Part shown: positions 1 to 10,614 of the stretch, piece by piece | How positions within the stretch are numbered: the first letter of the stretch is position 1 | Layout: each line of letters opens with the position of its first letter | DNA from: Reclinomonas americana ATCC 50394 | Taxonomy: Eukaryota > Jakobida > Jakobea > Jakobida | Assembly: GCA_048213135.1 (NCBI GenBank) | Contig: PS015059.1 | Location: 302,582 to 333,078, forward strand | Reading direction: 5' to 3' | Length of the DNA: 30,497 bases | Notes under the pieces: generated by a model | What the model was told of the DNA's origin: nothing | The model's input: the letters and a program-made list of their open reading frames with translations, nothing else | Database searches by the model: none | Program-made: the position numbers and the translations under genes

Positions 1-142
1 CACAGCACCCACTGCTACACTTAAGCCGACCCATTCCACACATGGAGACAAGTCCCACCTCCCGCACCACCACCCTTCCATTGCCCCGCCTATCTCCTTC
101 CCCTCATCCTCCGTTCTCTTTCACCCTTTCTCTCTGACACAG

Positions 143-964
143 ACCAACAACCAATGCAAAACCCTCAACGTGGCCGGCGGCCAACAAACCCTCGAGCTCT
201 TCCTCTCGTCGTGCTCGGCCGAGAATCCCACCCGCTCTGTGGCCATTAGCGACGGACTGCAGACGTGCCTCACGTCGCTCACTGTGCCCTCGTGCAGTTG
301 CGTCGTCCGTGTCCCCACCCCTCCCGCCCACTCTGCTCACTGTTTGGTGCAGGCTGCCTTCCGAGCGACTTCCAACCGGCGTATGGACCGTGCCGCGACG
401 GTCTGCGCCACGTGATTAGCTTTGACAAGCACGGATCGTGCGTGGGCGGGTACTCGCCACCGGAGCCGAGCGCGCTCGATCCGGTGCCGTGCGAGTGCGA
501 GGCCAGCGAGCTCGGTCTGGCCATCTCCAAGTGCGACACGGAGACGCTGGAGCGCACGGCGGTGTACTATCAGGAGCCGGCCGCCTCCAATTGTGTCATG
601 ACTTCGGAGTCGGTGTACCGCAAGCCGGTGCGCTTCCCCTGCGAGCAGAAGTGCAACAAGGGTGAGCGCTTGCATCCGGTGGGCGGTTGCACGGCGTGCG
701 AGCCCGGCACGTACAGTGCGGGTGGCGCCAAGTTCTACGACTATTGGGGCGAGCAGCTGCCGTCGGGCATGGACACGTGGTGCGAGGCACCGGGTGGCAA
801 GTGCTCACCGTGGACGCCGGCTGGCAATCATCTGGAGAGCGGTGACCAGGAGGGCCTGAACAACATTCGCAGCATCTTCGAGTACACGGTGGAGGTGAGT
901 TTCCAGTGGACTCGCACTGTCTTCACCTCCAATGAGATGCTAACATGCTGGTTTCCCTCCCTCC

Positions 965-996
<32 letters not shown>

Positions 997-1003
997 TTCT
1001 CTG

Positions 1004-1068
<65 letters not shown>

Positions 1069-1100
1069 GTCTGTCTGCCTCTCTCTCTCTCTGTGTCTTC

Positions 1101-1173
<73 letters not shown>

Positions 1174-4100
1174 CNNNNNNNNNNNNNNNNNNNNNNNNNN
1201 NNNNNNNNNNNNNNNNNNNNNNNNNNNNNNNNNNNNNNNNNNNNNNNNNNNNNNNNNNNNNNNNNNNNNNNNNNNNNNNNNNNNNNNNNNNNNNNNNNNN
1301 NNNNNNNNNNNNNNNNNNNNNNNNNNNNNNNNNNNNNNNNNNNNNNNNNNNNNNNNNNNNNNNNNNNNNNNNNNNNNNNNNNNNNNNNNNNNNNNNNNNN
1401 NNNNNNNNNNNNNNNNNNNNNNNNNNNNNNNNNNNNNNNNNNNNNNNNNNNNNNNNNNNNNNNNNNNNNNNNNNNNNNNNNNNNNNNNNNNNNNNNNNNN
1501 NNNNNNNNNNNNNNNNNNNNNNNNNNNNNNNNNNNNNNNNNNNNNNNNNNNNNNNTCTCCCTCTCTCTCCCTCTCTCTCTCCATCCCTCTCTCTCTCCAT
1601 CCCTCTCCTCTCCCTCTCCTCTCCCTTCCCTCTCCCTCTCCCTTCCCTCTCCCTTCCCTCTCCCTCTCCCTCTCCCTTCCCTCTCCCATTCCCCTCCCTC
1701 TCCCTTTCCCTTCATTTCCCTCTCCCTCTCCCTTTCCCCATCTCTCACAGTTGGTGAAAACCGGCTCGGTGTCCTTCTCATACCGCGTGGACGCGGAGCA
1801 AAACTACGCACCTGGCACGGGTGACGGCCTGACGTTCTACGTGGACAGCAAGGCGGAGCACGGCCCGGTGTCGTACCAGTTCCTGTACAAGACGGTGACG
1901 GTGCCGTTGGCGGTCGGTGTGCACACTCTGCGCTGGGAGTACAGGAAGGATTCGTTTGGCACGGTGGGACTCGATCGTGCCTTTATCGGCACCATCAATG
2001 TGGAGGGCGCCGACTACTTTGACGGCCAGTGCACCGTGTGTCCGGCGGGCACGTTCAGCGGTCCCGGTGCTTCGGTGAGAGAGCGAGCGGAAGTGATGTA
2101 CATATATATATTTTTTCGTTCTTCTCACACTCGTGTGCTCGTGTGCAGGACTGCACGCCGTGCGGCATGAACGAGTTCTCCGACCGCAAGGCCGGTCAGT
2201 GCGAGCCGTGCCCGGAGGGTACCTACGCGTATCCCGACTCGGCCTCGTGCACCAAGAGCCCAGGTTCGCATTCACGTGCATGCTCTTTTTTCTGCTCGTT
2301 TTCTTGTCGCTCACGTCACTCGCCTGCTTGTGTAGTGTGCGGTCCCGAGCACTGGACGGCCAAGTTCAGCGGCTGCAAGAACAACTCGCGCAGAAAGTCG
2401 TACGAGTGGTTGGCTCCAAAGATCTGCTCCGGTGGTGCCACGCTGCCGCCGCCAGAGGAAGGACAGCCTTGCGGTTGCGTTGTTGTTTTGTGCGTGATGT
2501 TGCGTGACTCGGGGTGTGCTGATACGCGATCATTTCTGCAGCTGCGTGCCCCGACGGCTTCTTCCGCGATCTCAACACGAGCGAGTGCTCGCCCTGCCCC
2601 AAGGGTCAGCACTTGGACTCCGCCGACAACACCTGCAAGCCATGCGAAGCCGGCAGTGCGGCTGTTCGCGTCCGCTCGCACCACGGATTCGAGGATTTCG
2701 AGGCACACGAGTCGCTCTCACTGAAGTGGCACAGCGCCTGCGAAGGAAACTGTCCCGACGGACTGTTGCGTTCGCCCCGTTGTGTCGACGGAACTGTTGC
2801 AGGAATGCTGACTGACCGTCTTGTGTGGCACAGTGGCTGGCGTGCAACTCACGACAATGGTGCCATGATGTCGTACCTGGATTCGGGTGTCGGCTACGGG
2901 CGCACTGTGCGCGTGTCGCTCAGCACTCAGATCAATGTGTGTCTGTTTGTTTCTTCATGCTTGCCGCTTGTGCTCTCCAGCATCTGACGTGCTTTTTCCC
3001 CGTGCAGCTGTACACGGCCGGTTACGTTGAGCTCACCTTCCGTCTGACGGAGGAAGAGAAGATGACGTGCAGTCTGGAAGTGCGCATTGACGACTCGGTG
3101 GCGACGGAGCGGTGGCATGTTGCGTCTGATGGTCCAGCTGTAACTGTGAGAGCCGTGGCTGATTGCCCATTTGTGTCCGTGCAGACTGGCGAGAACTGGG
3201 AAACCGTTCGCGTCACCAACATCCCCACGGGCCAGCACACCCTCAAGGTGGTCTTCTCCAAGTTCAACGGCACCAGTGTCAATGATCGCGCCATTTTGAA
3301 GGTGATTTGATCGCCGGAAGAGAGGGAAAGAAAAATGTTGCTCATCTGCTATTTCTGCAGTCGCTGGTGATCTACGGTGCGGATTCCGGTTCGGCGGCCG
3401 AGTGTGCTCCCTGCCCGATTGGTAGCACGTGCCCGGCTGGCACCGATCGCCCAACCAAGTGCGAGGCCGGCTACGCCAGGTTCATGCATTTTGCCAGCAG
3501 TTCGTTTATCGACCTCTGCGCGAGTACTCACTTTCCTTCAACAACACGCGCAGCTCCGACGATCAGCTGTCATGCTCGCCATGCCACGAAAACTCCTTCT
3601 CCGAGCTGGTGGGCGCCACCCAGTGCCAGCCGTGCGGCGAAGGCACGACCACCGAGGGCAAGAGTTGCGTGCTGTCAATTTTTTGTTGTTGCCTCTCGAC
3701 GACCTCTCATCTCGTGTTTGCGCAGCCGGTCAAGCCTCCTGCTTTGATCCGTGCAAGTACACGCACGACGAGACTGCGGCGCAGTTTGATTTTTCACCGA
3801 TTTCGTTGCGTCGCGTGTGTCGAAAACGAGTGCTCCTCGTCCGCCTGCTTTGCTCATCACATGCACACACACTCGACAGAGACCTGCCCGAAATCTCCAA
3901 GGGCATTGAGACCAAGGAGGGTGATACCTTCTTCCTCAATTTGTGCGCGCGCACCACGTTTGACGACCGATGCATTGACCGTCACGGCAAGCCCATCAAC
4001 ACCAATGCGTGCCAGAAGCTCGACGCGTTTTCTGTTGGTGCGTGTCTATCACTGCGCAACGATTGCCTTGCTCCGTGCCTTGCTCACAATTCTCACACAC

Positions 4101-5351
4101 AGACATTGGTCACTTGCCGTCGTACTATCCGGGCCCGGCGGAGCCACTTGGCGGCCAGCCCATTATCATCACCTACAGCGGCGGCTTCAAGTGCTCCGAC
4201 GGCACTCCGCGCACCACCAACATTACGATGAAATGCGTGCTCTCGGCTGGCATTGGTGAGTGTAATTCCAGAAGAGCATGTGAGGATCAAGTGTGTGCTC
4301 ACCTGCCTGTTGCCTCTCAGGCTCGCCCGTGTTTGTCGAGGAGAAGCCCACGTGCCACTACAACTTTTTGTGGGAGTCGGCGTACGCGGTGCGTTTTTTT
4401 CTCGCTTGATGTGCATGTGTGCCTCGGTTGACTGACCCGTGGTGCCTCTGCTGCGCAGTGCCGTCTGTGCACACTGGACGATTACGAGTGGAAGGCCGGC
4501 GACTGCTTCCATGGCAAGCAGGCATTGACTGCTCATCTGAAGCCCGGTCGCACCGACCCGTGGAACACCGATGGACTGTCGTGCTTCCGTGGTGTTCCCG
4601 CTCCCGAGTCGCGCACTGAAGGTTTTTTCTATTGCGTTCTTTATCGCTGCTGTGTATCACTTGGCTCATCGTGTGACACAGACTGCATTGAGGTGTACGA
4701 GCCGCTGCCGCCGGATGCTCGCATCTGCGATCAGACCGACTACGACTTTGCGTTCGGCCCGTGCGCCGGCGGCTATCGCGAAAAGGCGTTCCATTGGCTG
4801 GACTCGTCGCGCAACTGCACCGGCGGGTGGTTGCCGGAGACCACACTGGAGAAGTGTGGTACGTCTTGCCGAGCGACTAGTGTGTGTATGTGTGTCTCAC
4901 CCGCTCCTTTGTTGGCGCAGACGAAGTGGTGGTGGACTACTCGCAGATTCTGATTGTGGTGTGCATCACGGGCGTGCTGGCGCTGTCGCTGGTGGTCGTC
5001 ATTGTGTACCTGTGGCGCAGCAACCGCTCGTTGCATTCTCGCTTCGCCGAGCTGCGTGCTCACGAATCCAAGCGCGGTGGCACCCGCGAGGAGAGCATGA
5101 CCATGCTCCGTGGTGGTGGCAGTCCTTCAGGCAACGCGAGGTGTGTGGGTGGGATGATGGCCATTCTTTGTTGTTGTTGTGGCGTCTGACATGTGCGCAC
5201 GAGCAGGCCTTTTGCGGACGACGACGATGATGATGATGACGACGGAGGTGCTCGTGCACGCTCTCCGAGCTCAGGCACCGGAAGCTCGCGGTCAGGCGGA
5301 TCTATGACTATTGGTCGCGGACCGGGGGCGTATGGACGGATGCCGCTGTGA
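143..5351 (+). CDS. ELAPOR1/2 (KIAA1324/EIG121) family type I membrane protein, 5' end outside window
   Basis: Family role (known): a single-pass protein of the endosome/lysosome and Golgi system with cysteine-rich GCC2/GCC3-like modules and a mannose-6-phosphate-receptor-like part. Seen: 19 exons joined in phase give 1072 residues plus stop, close to the roughly 1000 residues of animal relatives. Exons: 143-296, 353-894, 1751-2074, 2149-2263, 2336-2473, 2542-2764, 2834-2936, 3008-3118, 3185-3301, 3361-3479, 3554-3663, 3726-3804, 3880-4037, 4103-4255, 4321-4388, 4459-4621, 4682-4858, 4921-5140, 5207-5351. Diagnostic motifs are repeated CPxGTY/CxPC modules, WLAPKICSGG, NFLWESAYACRLC, and near the C-terminus one hydrophobic helix (about 4945-5015) followed by a YLWRSN stop-transfer and a short cytosolic tail with nine consecutive Asp. 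The first codon of exon 143 is in phase and preceded by a splice acceptor, so the start and signal peptide lie upstream. The second intron is about 856 nt and contains an assembly gap. Confidence 0.9.
955..1743 (+). repeat. Pyrimidine microsatellites filling the long ELAPOR intron, with assembly gap
   Basis: Inside intron 895-1750 there are (CT)n, a long (TGTC)n tetranucleotide array (about 1008-1080 and 1100-1150), an assembly gap of 381 N (1175-1555), then mixed CTCTCC/CCCTTC tracts running into the acceptor CTCACAG at 1750. The other 17 introns of the gene are 56-75 nt. Long open frames here on both strands are products of repeat composition, not genes. Confidence 0.95.
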
Positions 5352-5608
5352 GGAGAGAGTGTGTAAGAAGAGGGTGTGTGTTGTGTTGCAATTATTGTTT
5401 TTAAAATGCCTGTATGAAGAAGATTTCAATGATGCGCGTGGGATCGGGATAGCCACAATTCTGGTGCAATAGTAGGACGCGTGCACACTCGACAGTCCTT
5501 CTGACTTGCTGCGGTGGTGTGCATCAACTATTTGGTGTTCTCGTGCTCGGAAAGCAGTGCGCACAATTGCCACCAAACTCGCTGCGTTCATTTTTGTGCA
5601 GGTGATCG

Positions 5609-5892
5609 TTAACCGGCCCTCTCCTCCAGTGGCGACTTTCGTTTTTGCAGTGAGGCCACATAGTCAGGATGCTGTTGCAGTGCCGCAAGTGCCTCCTCTG
5701 CAGACAGTGCACGCATGCGGTGCCCGTCGACTGTCTGTTTACTGCTGATACTGATCAACTCGTCAATCTGCTCATGACAGGGAATTGTGAGAGAGACCAG
5801 CAGTGTATGATGGAGCGCTGTCTCGCAACTTGAGCGCGGATGGACGTCATCATGGCTTCTGTCTCGGCGGCGCCGATAGGAGAGAGTGTCAT
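5609..5892 (-). CDS. Small two-exon protein of 73 residues, unrecognised
   Basis: Seen: exon 1 (5830-5892) opens with ATG and encodes 21 residues; exon 2 (5609-5767) ends in TAA. The 62-nt intron has donor GTTGCG and acceptor ATGAGCAG, and the join is phase 0. An in-frame TGA lies just upstream of the ATG, which supports this start. The protein looks alpha-helical, with SAEEALAALQQHPDYVASLQ near the C-terminus and a basic end (KRKSPLEERAG); no membrane segment or signal peptide is visible. It lies tail to tail with the ELAPOR gene (257 bp between stops) and follows the PDCD7 homologue on the same strand. I do not recognise the family. The splice-compatible frame and codon texture argue for a real gene, but an upstream exon cannot be excluded. 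Confidence 0.6.
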
Positions 5893-6106
5893 CTCGGGAT
5901 GGATTGCCTTGTCTCACTCGTCGCGATGCGAAAAAGTAAAAGCGAACACACATGTGTCTCTTTTCTCGCACCGTTCCCGATTTAGGTGCGGCAATACCAA
6001 CAACAATTACTAATTCCTTCGCGATTGGTGCACTCGAGACGCGGTGATTGGTGGGTCTGATTGGCGCACGCTGGAATTGAGATGGGCCATGCAGCTCTCA
6101 GAATCG

Positions 6107-6141
<35 letters not shown>

Positions 6142-6280
6142 CTTGTTTCTTTCTGTTTTTCTCTCCCTCGCTGCGACTCACATCCCAAGCAGCGCGACTT
6201 TGCGGCAACCATCTGCAATCCACGTGCCCCACACACAGGAACACAATCACAAATAGATCCAGCTATCGATATCTCGACTG
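5893..6280. other. Intergenic stretch between two minus-strand genes
   Basis: This 388-bp stretch is the presumed promoter of the small 5609-5892 gene and the 3' flank of the PDCD7 homologue. It holds a (CT)n tract at about 6109-6138. No convincing exon, RNA gene or terminator was seen. Confidence 0.5.
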
Positions 6281-8476
6281 TTACTGTATTCCGCATTTTT
6301 TGGCGACCAAGAAATGCGACCAGCCCGACGACGAGTCGGTTGACGACCGTGGCGGTGGTGGCGGAACTGCGCATGTGGGGATACGACCAGCGGAACCCGG
6401 AGCGCCGGGCGCAGTAATAAACACATCCCACGCGCTCCTAATAAACCAGTAAAAAACCCGGGGAAACTGACAATCCCCGCTCGTTGGCAGCCAATAGGCT
6501 AATAGCACATTCTTACCAACTCTCTTACTACCACACACGCACGCAGAGGCACTCACCGTACTTCGATCAGAGCGCGCAGATCGCGAGATGCGGTTTCGTA
6601 ATACTTCGCAACGGCATCCTCGTCTTCCACCTCTTGTTTTGGGTGGTTGACGGCGGCGGTGTTCGAATCCGCACCTGTCTGTTGCTCTTGCTGCTGCTGT
6701 CTGATTCGCTCCACAAACTCATCGTCTTCCTCTGGAAACATGTGCCCTGCAATCCCCCCACCCCCGGAGTGAGCACGTGACCGGCACTCTAGTCGAGTAC
6801 ACCACGAAGGGGTCTTGCCGCTCTCTCTCTCTCTCTCTGCCTGCACCTCTCAACTCACACACTGTTCAAGCTGAATGTTCTTCCTCTCATTCTCTCCCTG
6901 CGCCCACACGTTCACACCGACAATAGCAACAGTCTTTGCACCGAATCTCACTTCGCAATATCGAACCTCCTGTATCTGATCTCCAAGCCCACTACGCTCA
7001 TCCCCATGCGCCCTCCCTCTCTCTCTCACACATACACACGCACACTGGATGGATTCCTCCCCGTGCAACCCTCGCACAAGATCAGCTTCTCTGCAACAGA
7101 CTCTCATACGACGCACTCTCACATTCTGCCACGCTCAGTGGCTGCGAATTTCACATGAAGAGAGCTCACACACAATGAGGAGCACTATTCAGCATCAGCT
7201 CCCACTGTTCTCGCTCGGACTAGTGAGCACGACACAAAGGGAGCACGTAGCAAGCGTTTCTCTCTCTCTCTCTCTCTCCCTCTCCCTCCTACCCCCATCT
7301 CTCTCCCTCTCTCTCTCCATATACATTGTTCTCACTGTGCCTCCTGCCACCCGTCATGCACCAGCTGACAACTCCTTCCTGTATTCCATAAACTGCAGCA
7401 CCACCTGATCGCTGCCAACAAGCGGTATCTCGTTCTTCTATCGCAGTCTGCAAGAGAACTCACTGCAACTCTCTCTTCTTTCGAGTCCCTGCCCCGTGTA
7501 CCAACTGACAACTTCTCTCACAAAGCTGTTTCACCTGTTTCGCTGTCGTGGTCTGCAAAGGACTCATCTCCCATCTGTCTTGATGACAAGAACCATGGAT
7601 AGCAGCCTTCCATCCATCTGCAATGGAACCCACCCTCACTGAGAGCACCAATGTGTCTCTCTCAACAACCGTGGACAGCAGCAAGCAGCACTGCTCTCTC
7701 TCTCTCTCATTCTCTCTCTCCCCTCTCAGCCTATGACGTGCCTCTCTCACCGACACCGTTCAAGACAAGACCACAAAGGACAGCAGCAAGCAGCACTGCA
7801 CTCTTCCTTCAATCCATCTGTAGGAAACTCTCCTCACAATACACTCACAGCCCATGTCGCGGCCATCAACCAGACCTCACATGACAAGATCACGAACCGC
7901 CCTTCAATCCTCTGCACGCACAGCCCATGGTCACCGACTAGCACTGCACTCTCCCGTCTCTCCAGAACCCACAGCACGCTCTTCCCTCTCTTGACATGAT
8001 AATGCCTCACCTCTCCTCTTCGCCCTCTCCCTCCTCGCCACCAACAACCGCCTCAGCGTATCCCTCAACCGCACACGCTCCTCCTTTGCTCGTCGTTCCC
8101 TCACCGTCGCCTCCTCTGCTCTCCGTCTCTCCTCGCGCATCGACTGCACCAGAGACTCTGCTCGTTCCCTTGCCGCACACGCTTCCCTCCACGCATCAAT
8201 CAATCGCGACTCATCATCCTCTCTATGCACACACTGTTGCTCATTATCATCATCATCCACTGCTTCTCGTTGTCGTTTCCTGCTTCTCCACTCGCGGTTT
8301 CGTCGCGTTTTCAGCTGCTTGGCCTCCGCCGCCTCGCGCACCACTTGTGCTGCGTTACTGTCATGCACAGTTCCGTTCCATAGTCGTGTGTGCACCTGCT
8401 CAAAGTCCAGTGGGCGAGGCATGCTGAGAGGCAGAGGAGGAGGAGGAGGTGGTGGTGGAGGCGGAGGACGAGACAT
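6281..8476 (-). CDS. PDCD7: PDCD7 / U11-U12 snRNP 59K homologue (minor spliceosome)
   Basis: Role (family knowledge): component of the U11/U12 di-snRNP, which recognises U12-type introns in the nucleus. Seen: exon 1 (8011-8476) starts MSRPPPPPP, continues with an RLWNGTVHD segment, then a long Arg/Glu coiled coil with an IDAWREACAARERAES stretch like the IDxWR signature of the family. Exon 6861-6897 encodes GENERKNIQLEQ. Exon 6557-6746 contains MFPEEDDEF, a Gln run and YYETASRDLRALIEVR. Exon 6281-6437 continues in phase as SAWDVFITAPG, then IPTC, a PPPPP run and SGWSHFLV before TAA. The order YY...LxALIxVRxxWDxF...P...PP...W matches the C-terminus of animal PDCD7. The proline-rich N-terminus also fits. 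About 50 residues expected between exon 1 and 6897 are not confidently placed; minus-strand 7055-7096 (ADLVRGLHGEESIQ) is a candidate exon. That 1.1-kb intron region holds degenerate tandem repeats. Confidence 0.78.
7185..7995. repeat. Degenerate tandem repeats in the PDCD7 intron region
   Basis: Recurring words show a decayed tandem array. CACCAGCTGACAACTCCTT (about 7360) recurs as TACCAACTGACAACTTCTC (about 7499), about 140 bp on. GGACAGCAGCAAGCAGCACT occurs at about 7673 and 7779. Variants of CTTCAATCCATCTG occur at about 7609, 7807 and 7900, and CACAGCCCATG at about 7847 and 7919. (CT)n tracts are interspersed. No coding exon is convincing here. Confidence 0.7.
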
Positions 8477-8724
8477 GGAGAATAATTGGTTGGTTGGTGG
8501 TGCAATCACTCGCAGTCTCACTTTGATGTGCACGCCGGCGTTGGCTCCTGGTGCGCACGCGTCGTCCTCCTCCTCCTCCTCCTCCTCCTCCTCCTCCTCC
8601 TCCTCCTCCTCCTCCTCCTCCTCCTCCTCCTCCTTCTTCTTCTTGTTCTTGTTCTTGTTCTTGTTCTTCTTCTCCCTCTGCGCCCTCACCTCCTCCTCCA
8701 CTCACACTCTCTCTCTTCCCACAG
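8477..8724. promoter_or_regulatory. Divergent intergenic region with a (TCC)n homopyrimidine tract
   Basis: It separates the start of the minus-strand PDCD7 homologue (8476) from the first supported exon of the plus-strand gene (8725). About 23 uninterrupted TCC units (8565-8633) are followed by a TTCTTG hexamer array (8634-8672). On the opposite strand this is pure purine. Both strands stay open across it (poly-Ser on plus, poly-Glu on minus), so part could be translated. I favour a shared promoter or 5' UTR because both flanking genes start here. Confidence 0.45.
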
Positions 8725-10379
8725 ACGGTCGCCCGTGGTCTGCATACCTGGCCGATCTCGCTCGCGAGGTGCACACCACTGTGCCAACCTCCCCTGCTGC
8801 TGCCCCATCATCGTCGTCCTCCTCCTCTTCTTCCACCTCGACCACCACCACCAGAGCACGCGGTCGACGTCCGGCAGCAGCGAGGAGCACACAACGGACG
8901 CCGGCAGCCGCGGCCTTGGGAGAGCAACTGGTGCGACGACCGGCGGCCAGTCGCGCGTCGCATGTTCTCGATGGTGGCGATGGGGAGTACAGAGAAGGCG
9001 AGAGCAGCAGCCTTGAGAACAATGGTGGTGGCGATGGTGGTGGCGATGATATGGTGAGGGCCACTGCGGATCTGGTGGAGCTGTCTCCTGAGTGGGAGTC
9101 GCGACGGCTGGCGCGGTCGATCATGTCGCAGACGCAGTGGAATGAGCTGGAGGCGGTGTATGAGTGGTTCATTGGCGCGTACGAGTTTGAGAAGGGCGTG
9201 CCCGATCGCGTGTACGTGACGCACTCGGCGTTGCGGGTAATGGTCAATCAGAAGCTGGTGCAGATGGTGTGTGTGCTCGCCCGCCCCTTTTGGTGGAGTG
9301 GGGGCGTTCCTCACTCGCTGCTGCTGCAGTTTCCGCGAGCGAACGAGTGGTCGTCGTGTTGCGCGACGTGGACCGAGTTTCGGCGTCGCATTGGCATGGC
9401 GGAGGGCTTTCGCTTCAAGGCTCGTGTGCGGCGCGATGCACCGTCCTCGGCATCACCTCTGCCACTGCCCATGTACAAACAGCGGGCCTCGGCGGCGTCA
9501 CGGTTTGCGCGCTGCTCGTGCTCTGTGTTCATTCGCTCCATGTTTACGTGTCGAGTCGCGATGCAGGAAACTCAAGGCGATGACGGTGGAGGTGGAGAGT
9601 CCTGTGTTGCGTTGCGCTCTGCTCGCCGCTTCTGCTCACAGGCACGTCACTCAACGGCATTCCGTAGTCCGGGTATCGCAGTCACCACGACCACGACCCC
9701 TTCACCGACACCTGGAGGAAGGTGATCCTGTGCGTCTGCGTTATCCACCGTCGATGCAATTCGTGACTTTCCATTCCACAGAATGACCACCGGCGGTGAC
9801 GCGCTGATATCGTGCGTCTCTCCTTCTGGCTGCGGTGTGCGTTTCGTGACTAACTCTATGGATTGGTGTGCAGTCCGACCAGCGTGGGGTCGCAGTCGTC
9901 GCCGGTTTCTGGCTTTGTGCAAGTCGCATTGGTGCCAAAGGAGCGCATCGTGCCAGGTTTGTTGTACGTACCTTCTCGTTGCTTCATCCACACCATCTCT
10001 GACATGCGATTGCCCCATTGTTGTGCGTGCAGAGCCCTCGGATCCCGTGTTTCCACTGTGTGTGGAGGATGCCACGCAAATCACGACGCTGATTCGTGAG
10101 GAGGTGCGCCACATGTTGCCGACGCACGCAGTGGATGGCGTGCCGTGGTTTGTCAACAGCCGCGGCCATCGCGAACTGCTGCCGAGCCAGCCCACCGGCA
10201 TGCAGAGGTGGTTGCAGAGGTTGCTCAGCACCGCCGCTGCTGCCGCCGGCGACATCGAGGACCCCATGGTGTGCGTGACGGTGGTGTTGAGCGGCGGTGG
10301 CGGCGGCGGCGGTGGTGGCGGTGGTGAAGAAGTTGACATGGCAGCGACAGCCGCAGAGGCAGAAGAAGATTATGAATAA
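8725..10379 (+). CDS. Unrecognised multi-exon protein
   Basis: Seen: an acceptor CCCACAG at 8724 opens an exon (8725-9266) with RPWSAYLADLAREVH, a Ser/Thr/Gly-rich stretch, then a better-conserved-looking helix region (LVELSPEWESRRLARSIMSQ, then WNELEAVYEWF). Introns 9267-9329, 9722-9781, 9812-9873 and 9957-10032 link exons 9330-9721, 9782-9811, 9874-9956 and 10033-10379 in phase. The last exon holds a likely globular part (DPVFPLCVEDATQITTLIRE, then VDGVPWFVNSRGHRELLPSQ), followed by a poly-Gly run and an acidic end. The TAA stop overlaps an AATAAA signal. The middle exon 9330-9721 is the least certain; other frames are open there and extra introns are possible. The N-terminus is undetermined: an in-frame ATG at 8526 would add a poly-Ser tract. 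I do not recognise a family. Confidence 0.5.
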
Positions 10380-10380
10380 A
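10375..10380 (+). promoter_or_regulatory. Poly(A) signal AATAAA overlapping the stop codon
   Basis: The hexamer AATAAA begins two bases before the TAA stop (10377-10379) of the preceding plus-strand gene, so the 3' UTR is probably only some 10-30 nt. The next gene is convergent and ends at 10615. Confidence 0.55.
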
Positions 10381-10614
10381 AAGATCGAGTTCTGGTGGGT
10401 GTATACAATGTACGGGGGGAGTCATAGAAAGAGAGAGAATACATAACAGAGTCGATTACACAAAAATCGATGACTATCGCCGTGCGGCGAGCTCGCGTTG
10501 CATGGCGCGAGACAGAGACTCAGGTTCCGACAAGCCTTCTCGGGTGCCGTTTGAATCTGCGAGCACCGCACAATCGTCAGTCAATAAAGCACACCTGGCC
10601 TGCAAGAGTGGGCG

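Noticed and set aside
265-1824. Very long open frames on both strands running through CT/TGTC repeats and N gaps
   Set aside because: They are open because the repeats lack stops. The real ELAPOR exon ends at 894 and restarts at 1751 with conserved splice sites.
3480-3553. Apparent frameshift in the ELAPOR gene
   Set aside because: A normal 74-nt intron (GTTCAT...CGCGCAG) restores the frame exactly, so no lesion is needed.
6061-6417. Plus-strand open frame followed by two AATAAA hexamers
   Set aside because: It begins in CT repeats and lies antisense to the PDCD7 terminal exon, whose minus-strand frame matches the family.
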